A DNA stretch of 64,000 nt from Undaria pinnatifida (taxonomy: Eukaryota > Sar > Phaeophyceae > Laminariales > Alariaceae), in the NCBI GenBank assembly GCA_012845835.1, contig JABAKD010000005.1:4994655-5058654 (forward strand), read 5' to 3'. The translations under genes and the position numbers were made by a program. Every line of letters starts with the position of its first letter. The first letter of the stretch is position 1. Shown here piece after piece: positions 60,601 through 64,000 of this stretch. The notes under the pieces are model-generated. The model was not told the origin of the DNA. It saw only the letters and a program-made list of their open reading frames with translations, and searched no databases.

Positions 60601-63584
60601 GAAAAAAACGCGGAACAAATATAGGAAACCCGTCGATATTGGGCTAGGCTTGGGTTAAGGGGAGTCTTGAAATTCAGAAACCATTTTTTTCCCAAAAAGT
60701 GCTACCTTTATCGTGACAGGCGTTCTGGGGAAAATTCCACAGCCGATTTCCCCGAAACAAGGAGGGGGGCGGGGGGGCGCACCCAAAGATAAAGCAATGG
60801 TGGTGAAAAGAAAACGCCTCGTCGAAAATAAATAGGAAAAGGGGAGGAGGAGGAGGAGGAGGAGGAGGAGGAGGAGGAGGAGGAGGAGGAGGCGGAGGAC
60901 GAGGAGGAGGAGGAGTGGTCATGATGATTGATGCCCCCGCGCTACGTCTTCCCTCGCCGATAAACCTCTTCCCTCGCCAATGTCGCTCGATCAATCGCTC
61001 CTGCTCTATTTCCCTGCAATTATTTTATCAGGGATTCTTCGTGCCGGGGTATAACGTGTCCGACAACGATCCCGCCGGGCGTCCGTGGTGGGTCGGGCGA
61101 TACGTTCCCTGCGACGCTGATGGCTGGTGCAACGCCACCAACGGCTTCGACTGTTCGCAGGTGCAACAAAAAAAAAGAAACTGCTGTAACATTTCGCCGA
61201 CGGTTGTAAACTCCTATATAGTTTGGGATCAATGAGGCCTCTCTGCTGCGATCAGCCGGAGACTCTCACGCAGGGCTACTACTCCCGCGTAGGTTCAATA
61301 AACGCGGCGCCTCGTCGCAGAGAGCAGTTACCCCGATATAATGTTTGTTGTTGTCGGCAACTCGGAAGTAAACTATCGCCTGAATTCGACTGACCTTGAT
61401 GTCGGTCGGCGGCTGAAGCTATAGGACTTACGCTTCTTTAAAAAAATAAACAACCTTTGTTCGCGCTCGTCGTGATGTTTTCTTTTTTTCAACGTAGACG
61501 TTTGATGTCATCGCCTATAATAGCTCAAAATATGGTTGTCCTCACGGCGTGACGTTTAGGTATTTTGTTTGTGCTGTTGATCACCACTTTTTACGTCCCA
61601 GCTCAACTCAAGAGCTTCTTTACCCTCAGCGATTTTATGGACAACCCGTTGTCACAGCTGTATTCCCTTCCCCTCGGTACGGCGCGTCATCGTCATCTGC
61701 TTGGAACAAACTACACTCTGTACTTGGAAAAGATATTGTAGCTGTCGCTGAAACGAGCGACATATATATGATAGATGTAACTGTCGTCAGACATGTGGTC
61801 CGCCACCGCAGCACCCATTTTTCTAGTGACCTAGTCTAAATTCAAGTTAAAGCGTACAAACACACGAACTTTTTTTGTCGAGTAGAGCGCTATTACGGGG
61901 GGACCGCAGGTGGGAATTAGAAACTCGCTTCGCTCGAATAAAAGTTGGAGTGCATCTTTTTTTTCCCATGTGGAAAATGGTATGGAGGGCGGGGATAAGG
62001 CTGGAGCCGCAGAGTCAGGGTGTACGGTCATTGCAACATGTTTTATGAAACTACGGAGATTCACTGTTTAGTAAATTGAACTAATCGCAACAAAGCCCTA
62101 TGTAACGACAGTGTTCGTCTGCGGCGCTGCGTCGCGTGCACACCAGGCAACACATTCGACAGTATCGGATCAAAAGCTAAGACACTAAGGGAGACTTTCC
62201 CTCCCCCTTTTTTGGGGGGGAGGGGTATCTCATCCTCCTTGCAATGGATCTCCGTACAGCACCGTTGTTTTACAGAAGCTCATCCTTGATTTATTGTTTC
62301 CTTATTACCCACTGCACAGTCGTTGAGGAGATTCGAGGCGATCGCCATCGAGTGGGGAGCCTACCACAGATCAGAGACCGGCCGAACAGAGATTTCAAAT
62401 CGCTGCACCACGGTCGAACTGGAGAAAGACGTCGTGTCTCCTTTCTCGTACCTGCGGGCTGATAACGCATCCACCCCACACGCGAGGTAAGTCTTTCAAG
62501 CAAGCACTTTTTCGTTGCTTGCGCTGCAGTGCTTCCGTACGTACAGTAGATGTGTCGAGTCATTCACATACATCGCTTGCTGTCAGCTGCGATATTAGTG
62601 CTGCCGTGGACGTGTCGAGTGGTTCATACATAAACATTTTGTTTTGTTGGTTGCGATACATTTGCCAGCCGGAGGAATGCAAACATGTACGCACTCGACG
62701 AAGTAAGCCGAGTTTGGCATACAAGGTTCAAAACGAATTTGTATAACCGGCCACGAACAGCAACGTCATATATAGTCCGCCAATATCACGACAAGGGTCA
62801 GGGTATACTTGAAAATATGTCTTCATCCCATGCCTCCTCAATCCCTCCCCCCCCCCCCCCCCCCCCCCCCCAACACAGTTGTTTTTTTAGTCTTCCTGTG
62901 GATAGGGGAAAAATAAAGCTTGAGCTCCCCACACTTCCACGTATTGCCATACAAGTCGTGCGTCAATTAAATCCAACTGTATTCGTAATCCAGCGCTAGC
63001 TGGCGTATCCTTCAGTTGCCATGGCAATGATAGCGCAAGCTGCCCCTGCCGGCGATGGTCGGTGATAGCCCAACATGTTCCGTCTCGGCATTGCAGAGAC
63101 GCGAAAGGTCTATGGTTTCGCAGACTACGGCCATGCACGGTATTGGTTGCCCCCCTCCCACCCAGCTAACGCCGGAAAAAAAAACCATCCCGATACTGCT
63201 ACCACCCACATGCAAGGCAACACGCACAAGGCGCCGAAGTCCGTCCGCCTCACGAGCGGTTCTTAGTAGCATGAAGCTCACCCCTTCACGCGACTCACCG
63301 AACATCCTCACCGCGCTTCGCACTTGGGTGCACGCGATGTCGGCCTGGTCGGTGAAACCCTGACACATGCTCCGCCCTGGTATCGAAGGTCAAAGGTATT
63401 GAGGCTACGGCTATTCCACGAAACAAGTACCACCCCCCTCCCCCCGTACCAACCTGTCGTGGCTCGCAGATATAGCCCCTTCCACCCGTACGAGTGGACT
63501 GCAGATCCACGACACTCCTGGTCTGCATACAACGACACCGCTCCGGGAAGGACGGGACCCTTCCTCTGGGAAGAAGACCGGCAG
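35097..63584 (+). CDS. NHL-LCCL-EGF multidomain extracellular protein gene (partial, spliced)
   Basis: Thirteen exons from 35840 to 63584 splice with GT-AG sites and fully consistent phases into 1012 residues without a stop; a short exon at 35097-35148 may precede them. Numbering from 35840, residues 1-330 or so form NHL-type propeller blades 1-5, each with an 'AGG..DG...ARF..P.G....DG.lYVADT.NHrIR' pattern. Residues about 490-610 form an LCCL domain. Residues about 655-690 complete a sixth blade. Residues about 694-872 are five tenascin/teneurin-like EGF modules, and 873-1012 are a Cys/Trp-rich module I do not recognise. Cysteines and many NxS/T sites point to an extracellular or secretory location, perhaps adhesion or wall binding; that role is inference. 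Neither the N-terminus nor the C-terminus is in view. Introns (357-4406 bases) hold repeats, retrotransposon debris and decayed exon copies. Confidence 0.85.
35840..35980 (+). CDS. NHL gene exon: start of propeller blade 1
   Basis: Acceptor TATGTACAG, 47 codons, donor after CCACAG. The exon includes YVFTLAGGSGAAGYADGSG followed by ALFSDPQ, the typical first half of an NHL repeat (a beta strand, a Gly-rich turn, then 'a.F..P.g'). Its second half is on the next exon, 3.2 kb away. There is no start codon in this frame, so upstream exons must exist. Residues 1-47 of the joined protein. Confidence 0.8.
36736..38085. repeat. (TAACA)n satellite, 1.35 kb
   Basis: Nearly pure TAACA pentamers with variants such as CAACA, TAGCA and TACCA. 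A distinctive variant block (AACAAAACATAGCGTAACAT and on through AGAATAGGGTAAC) recurs exactly 225 bases apart at 37536 and 37761, so part of the array was duplicated as a larger unit. All three minus-strand frames are open for 300-480 codons reading Met-Leu-Cys-Tyr-Val, a pure repeat artefact. It lies in the intron between NHL exons 35840-35980 and 39217-39294. Confidence 0.95.
38240..38455 (-). repeat. GTGCCGGTTGCCCGC-type repeat
   Basis: Words GTGCCGGTTG, GCCCGCTATAGTGCC-like and GTAGTGCCGGTA recur here, and again in tandem at 58500-58960 and inverted at 28830-29010. Non-coding. Confidence 0.6.
38745..39216 (+). repeat. Tandem copies of the splice-acceptor region of NHL exon 39217
   Basis: The text before the true acceptor, CGTCCGCAATCAAGCAGGAT (39200-39219), also occurs at 38761-38780 and, slightly changed, at 39037-39057. 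Flanking words such as CACCTATCTAG, ATCCCGACTACCTTGACATG and TTTACT(A/G)(C/A)TGATGTGT are shared too. After each upstream copy the exon's coding text is missing: the copies read GGATTTACT instead of GGATGTTGCC. Confidence 0.7.
39217..39294 (+). CDS. NHL gene exon: end of blade 1
   Basis: A 26-codon exon, phase 0 at both ends, reading DVAVDADGNVYVADTGNHRI then RRVSPE. It is a textbook NHL second half and joins the previous exon's FSDPQ without a gap. Acceptor AATCAAGCAG, donor GAG then GTGCGT. Residues 48-73. Confidence 0.85.
39300..39540 (+). repeat. Short TTAGGG-like runs in an intron
   Basis: Degenerate GTTAGG/TTTAGG units at about 39333-39363 and 39500-39537 bracket the sequence just after the exon donor. 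They are short and imperfect. Interstitial telomere-like sequence or chance. Confidence 0.4.
40385..40557 (+). repeat. Dispersed repeat W, diverged copy
   Basis: It aligns with the latter half of 11089-11396, sharing CGCGATCGG, GAGGACA(T/C)(G/A)CACA and GATCTCACAGCC words, with more substitutions than the other copies. Confidence 0.5.
41162..41274 (+). repeat. 28-bp minisatellite, four units
   Basis: CCCCACGAATACAGTTACGC starts at 41162, 41190, 41218 and 41246, exactly 28 bases apart, with only one or two differences among units. Intronic. Confidence 0.9.
41670..41754 (+). pseudogene. Decayed duplicate of NHL exon 41809
   Basis: An acceptor ATATTCCCACAG is followed by 43 bases almost identical to the start of the real exon at 41809 (GNVTTVAGGGEEG versus GDVTTVAGSGEEG). 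The copy then diverges and reaches a stop at about 41752-41754. Both acceptors are in the same phase, so use of this one would truncate the protein after about 28 residues. It has no downstream donor equivalent. Confidence 0.6.
41809..41923 (+). CDS. NHL gene exon: first half of blade 2
   Basis: Acceptor ATATTCCCGCAG, 38 codons plus one base, donor GGCG then GTGAGC. It reads GDVTTVAGSGEEGYEDGDAT then VASFSFPGGIALFYDSSG, an NHL first half with the usual 'DG.a..a.F..P.gia' pattern. Residues 74-111 plus the first base of the next codon. Confidence 0.85.
42281..42380 (+). CDS. NHL gene exon: second half of blade 2
   Basis: Its first two bases complete a Gly codon, then it reads LVLYVADTNNHRLRKISGDV, ending TVTCHAG plus two bases of an Arg codon before donor GTAAAA. 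The 357-base intron before it is the shortest in the gene. TVTCHAG begins blade 3. Residues 112-144. Confidence 0.85.
42490..42633 (+). repeat. (GTT)n microsatellite
   Basis: About 48 GTT units with a few T-run interruptions. It reads poly-Cys/Val/Leu forward and poly-Gln/Asn/Thr in reverse; none is coding. It abuts GGGTC copy E. Confidence 0.95.
42634..42762 (-). repeat. GGGTC-rich element, copy E (partial)
   Basis: GACCC-rich text ending with GACCATGGCCCGTGAAAGG, which aligns with the ATGACCCGTGA end of other copies. The other end is lost in the GTT microsatellite. Confidence 0.5.
42957..43119 (+). CDS. NHL gene exon: blade 3
   Basis: One base completes Arg, then 54 codons including CGNGTETWTRTKLADTPEAG and LAAAEDGTLFVADTNNHL, ending at donor CTG then GTAAAG. 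It supplies most of an NHL blade; its last strand (IRMI) is on the exon at 46258, 3.1 kb away. Residues 145-199. Confidence 0.85.
43683..43976 (+). repeat. 11-bp minisatellite CGATAGTCAAC
   Basis: About 26 imperfect units of CGATAGTCAAC or TGATAGTCAAC. Intronic. Confidence 0.85.
44105..44560 (+). repeat. Array of decayed copies of the acceptor of NHL exon 46258
   Basis: The true exon start reads GTAGATAAGAATGATCCTCG. Related text occurs at 44135-44155 (GTAGATATTATCGATCCTCG), 44220-44262, 44327-44352 (GCAGATAATATGTATCCTCG) and near 44530-44552. Each is preceded by a GTTGGTTGCGT / CGGTTCAAACG-type stretch like that at 46226-46254. Later sequence in each copy has lost the exon frame. Confidence 0.6.
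45420..46150 (-). repeat. Tandem copies of a 'GACGTGCTCCGTCCCGGCAT' repeat
   Basis: At least three copies carry GTGCTCCGTCCCGGCAT, ATGCGACTCGCCGAACACCT-like text and a CATGCACAAACTGAGTACA-like end before a poly-C run. Other copies lie near 8270, 54255-54400, 55035-55110 and 63070-63370. Non-coding. Confidence 0.6.
46258..46406 (+). CDS. NHL gene exon: end of blade 3, start of blade 4
   Basis: Acceptor GTCAACCGTAG, 49 codons plus two bases, donor GCGAG then GTAAGT. It reads IRMILANSTVFTLAGG, which completes blade 3 and starts blade 4, then a longer Cys-containing loop (DETCPSPCLRGVAG) before DGNLTEA. The two cysteines may bridge the loop. Residues 200-248. Confidence 0.85.
46630..46880 (+). 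mobile_element. Ty3/gypsy reverse-transcriptase fragment (decayed)
   Basis: One frame reads MPNDISQLHSLMGGIGYYYP then KFLRDLAR before a stop. This matches the boundary between reverse transcriptase and RNase H in Ty3/gypsy retrotransposons, where 'P.disqLrsllG..gYYrkFip.la..i.PL..Llk' is typical. Frame continues with IRPLSSLLKTK. Only about 60 codons remain, with at least one stop; no LTRs were seen. It sits in the intron after the exon at 46258. Confidence 0.7.
47418..47705 (-). repeat. GGGTC-rich element, copy F
   Basis: It begins CCTTTCACGGGTC and ends GGGTCATGAACCGTGAACAG. The interior holds a run of GACCCGAGCC units (47485-47565). Both ends are recognisable but diverged. Confidence 0.6.
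48336..48455 (+). repeat. 18-bp minisatellite ATACCGCCTTATATAGGG
   Basis: About seven units spaced 18 bases apart, just upstream of the acceptor at 48503. Confidence 0.85.
48504..48690 (+). CDS. NHL gene exon: blade 4 and start of blade 5
   Basis: The acceptor follows a strong T-rich tract (CGTTGTTGTCTCCCCAG). The first base completes Arg, then FNYPADVSLGPNGTLFVADL and HSLRRISMPEDP close blade 4, and STAAGSAGPGEEDGTGPE opens blade 5. Donor GAG then GTAACC, phase 0. Residues 249-311. Confidence 0.9.
49363..50451 (+). CDS. NHL gene exon: blade 5, LCCL domain, start of blade 6
   Basis: The largest exon, 363 codons, phase 0 at both ends (acceptor CGACAAAG, donor ACAAG then GTGAAA). Exon residues 1-29 (TRFARPAGVTSTADGAAYVS) close blade 5. 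A linker follows with an Asp cluster and an Ala/Gly run (about 105-125). The LCCL domain spans about 127-310: the core reads CPTSCLEWTNRGQ, then GEVRGTPDFYTDDSAVCMAA and IHAGV, matching the family's 'CP..C......V.GT..Y.ddS.iC.AAiHAG' signature. Ser-rich and Pro-rich sequence (230-255) interrupts it. The end, FGRPKGIDAWRSANLTDK, begins blade 6. LCCL domains occur in extracellular proteins (factor C, cochlin). Residues 312-674. Confidence 0.9.
52560..52772 (-). repeat. GGGTC-rich element, copy G
   Basis: GACCC-rich block closing with CTACCCGTAAACAGCCCTGG. Its left end is diverged. It is in the intron between exons 49363-50451 and 53796-53978. Confidence 0.55.
53548..53660 (+). repeat. Dispersed 'TACAACTGGAAACCC' repeat
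   Basis: Reads CATTTACAACTGGAAACCC and ends in a GGATTAAGCAGCCCCGCCG stretch, linking this family to the GGAGCCCC family. Intronic. Confidence 0.5.
53796..53978 (+). CDS. NHL gene exon: end of blade 6, EGF module 1
   Basis: Acceptor GGCCTGCCAG, 61 codons, donor CGACAG then GTGAGG. VFLYVADTGNHAIRAVS closes the sixth NHL blade and joins FGRPKGI.. of the previous exon in register. CSFVCENGGTCEGPDRCLC then RDGWTGHDC is a complete tenascin/teneurin-like EGF. SCSQGLCGARQ starts EGF 2. Residues 675-735. Confidence 0.9.
54085..54180 (+). pseudogene. Decayed duplicate of the EGF exon 53796-53978, copy 1
   Basis: It matches the last 85 or so bases of the real exon, including TGGATTAGCCACGATTATT for TGGACCGGCCACGACTGTT and the donor side TCTCGACAGGTAGGGG for GCTCGACAGGTGAGGA. 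Cys codons are lost (TGT to TAT) and the frame is disturbed. A donor is retained. Confidence 0.65.
55255..55450 (+). pseudogene. Decayed duplicate of the EGF exon, copy 2
   Basis: GGATTGGCCACGACTGCTCC followed by ATCGTGCACTTTGGGGGACTG aligns with the real exon's GGCCACGACTGTTCGGTGCC and with copy 1. Downstream AGGAGGCCTGCCTGAGATG matches the intron just after the real exon (AGGAGGCCTGCTTATGAGAT), so the duplicated unit ran across the donor. The donor itself is lost. Confidence 0.6.
55524..55940 (+). repeat. 27-bp minisatellite, about 15 units
   Basis: Units begin GCATGCGTCCCGTATTCCCA and repeat every 27 bases with few changes. Because 27 is a multiple of three, several frames on both strands are open with a nine-residue period. 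It lies in the intron between EGF exons and has no splice sites linking it to them, so it is not taken as coding. Confidence 0.9.
56206..56625 (+). CDS. NHL gene exon: EGF modules 2-5
   Basis: Acceptor CAACCGACAG, 140 codons, donor CGCAG then GTGAGA, phase 0. It completes EGF 2 (ICVGPEECDCIPGYTGSPSC) and carries EGF 3 (CEHGGSCAAPDTCAC then AAGWFGPNC), EGF 4 (CGNGGNCTAPGSCSC) and EGF 5 (CLNGGWCVAPGTCAC then PPQWSGHDC). These are tenascin/teneurin-like EGFs, often adhesive or calcium-independent stalks. EGF 4 is interrupted after PSDWSG by about 18 residues encoded partly by a run of 14 G (56445-56458) before its last Cys. Residues 736-875. Confidence 0.9.
57370..58029 (+). mobile_element. Ty3/gypsy polyprotein fragment (RNase H-integrase linker)
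   Basis: An open frame of 219 codons. Its later part reads HATDEDIVLLVRNQTPAHYS then LMRPWIMQPCHATASCHLGT and ARTLRM. The 'i...H.....gHlG..kTl' pattern is the His half of the integrase HHCC zinc site, and the upstream text resembles the polyprotein segment that precedes it. The Cys half and the catalytic core are absent; the frame ends in unrelated sequence. No LTRs seen. It is in the 4.4 kb intron after the EGF exon, in the same orientation. Confidence 0.6.
58490..58960 (-). repeat. Tandem array of ~156-bp units (GTGCCGGTTG...)
   Basis: Three units are marked by GGGCACA words at about 58536, 58694 and 58849. Each includes AGTAGTGCCGGTTGCC and CAACGT(T/C)ACACAG. Related single units are at 38240-38455 and 28830-29010. 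Confidence 0.75.
59590..59775 (+). repeat. 33-bp minisatellite
   Basis: About five units of GCTCGTTAGGCCCATAGAAG plus GTGCTGGTCGGATT-type sequence, spaced 33 bases. Preceded by a GCTACT hexamer run (59543-59572). Intronic. Confidence 0.8.
59962..60262 (+). repeat. Dispersed repeat W, copy 3
   Basis: Full-length relative of 11089-11396, including the CTCACCGGTTATGCGACTTA start and the CAGCTGGAGTGTAT end. Confidence 0.65.
60841..60915 (+). repeat. (GGA)n microsatellite
   Basis: About 24 GGA/GGC units, 115 bases upstream of an NHL-gene acceptor. Reads poly-Pro on the other strand; not coding. Confidence 0.9.
61032..61160 (+). CDS. NHL gene exon: start of C-terminal Cys/Trp-rich module
   Basis: Acceptor ATTTTATCAG, 43 codons, donor TCGCAG then GTGCAA, phase 0. 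It reads GFFVPGYNVSDNDPAG, then RPWWVGRYVPCDADGWCNAT and NGFDCSQ. It contains three cysteines, three tryptophans and two NxS/T glycosylation sites (NVS, NAT). No named domain is recognised. Residues 876-918. Confidence 0.75.
62320..62486 (+). CDS. NHL gene exon: C-terminal module, continued
   Basis: Acceptor CACTGCACAG, 55 codons plus two bases, donor GCGAG then GTAAGT. It reads SLRRFEAIAIEWGAYHRSE, NRCTTVELEKDVVSPFSYL and RADNASTPHA. Only this frame is open from acceptor to donor and phase-compatible with both neighbours. Residues 919-973. Confidence 0.7.
62878..63085 (-). repeat. SINE-like element, copy 3
   Basis: The reverse complement matches 2024-2234 over most of its length (GCGCTGG, CGAATACA, ATACGTGGAAGTGTGG, AGCTTTATTTTTCCCC) and ends in an A run, here interrupted. 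It is more diverged than copies 1 and 2. Intronic, opposite to the gene. Confidence 0.5.
63470..63584 (+). CDS. NHL gene exon: C-terminal module, last exon in view
   Basis: Acceptor TGGCTCGCAG; its first base completes Arg, then 38 codons read YSPFHPYEWTADPRHSWSAY and NDTAPGRTGPFLWEEDRQ before donor CGGCAG then GTATGA. Aromatic-rich, with one NDT site. Phase 0 at its end means the gene continues beyond the window. Residues 974-1012. Confidence 0.75.
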
Positions 63585-63631
63585 GTATGATACCTCTCGG
63601 AGTACTGCACGTGTAAGAAAAACCCAAGGCT

Positions 63632-63862
63632 TTTCACGGGTCAGACCACTTCTCGCGGGTCGGACCGGATCGGGTCAGCGTGACCCGTTCCGGCCCGACC
63701 CGACCCGTGATGTATATTAGAACACCTGCTGATCCGACTGGACCGACCCGCGAGTCTTTCGAACACCACCTTTGATCCGACCCAACTCGACCTGCGAGTC
63801 TTTGAAAAACCTCATGATGAGCCGACCCGCGGGCCGGCTCATGACCCGCGTTTTAGCCCCGG
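63632..63862 (-). repeat. GGGTC-rich element, copy H
   Basis: Starts AAGGCTTTTCACGGGTC and ends CATGACCCGCGTTTTAGCCC. Both ends are present. It lies just after the last visible NHL exon. Confidence 0.6.
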
Positions 63863-64000
63863 AAAAAATGACCACAGCATGGTGGGCACACCCAAGGTTT
63901 TTTGTGAACGAACCCGGAGCATCGTTACCGTAGCATGCGTCTGAAACCGTTATTATACTGGATTTAGTGTTTGAACGCGCTCTCTCCCACCCAATGAGAA

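Overview
This is a eukaryotic nuclear window. Its coding exons are short, GC-rich and far apart, joined by GT-AG introns of about 0.35 to 4.4 kb, and set among many dispersed and tandem repeats. Long introns, extracellular NHL/LCCL/EGF modules, Ty3/gypsy debris and long poly-G/poly-C tracts would suit a brown alga or another large-genome stramenopile. That placement is inference; no marker gene in the window proves it.

The main feature is one plus-strand gene filling the right half, from about 35.1 kb past the right edge. Thirteen exons (35840-63584) join with consistent phases and no stop into 1012 residues. They encode six NHL-type propeller blades, an LCCL domain lying between blades 5 and 6, five tenascin/teneurin-like EGF modules, and a Cys/Trp-rich C-terminal module I do not recognise. 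The start (signal peptide) and the end of the gene were not found. A short exon at 35097-35148 may belong to it.

The left half holds pieces of a minus-strand gene with a RhoGAP domain. A probable first domain exon lies near 20.1-20.3 kb. A clear RhoGAP helix exon lies at about 5.09-5.45 kb and runs into a long acidic and Gly/Ala-rich insert. A further low-complexity exon lies at 3980-4509. The exon carrying the arginine finger and the 3' end were not located, so this model is partial.

The rest is non-coding. It includes a GGGTC-rich family with inverted ends (eight copies), a SINE-like family with a poly(A) end, several other dispersed families, two Ty3/gypsy fragments in introns of the NHL gene, a 1.35 kb TAACA satellite and several minisatellites. 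The most unusual pattern is that four exon boundaries of the NHL gene (at 39.2, 41.8, 46.3 and 53.9 kb) have decayed tandem copies of the splice site and adjoining exon in the neighbouring intron.

The two genes are convergent in neither sense that matters: they lie on opposite strands with about 15 kb of repeats between them, and nothing indicates shared function.
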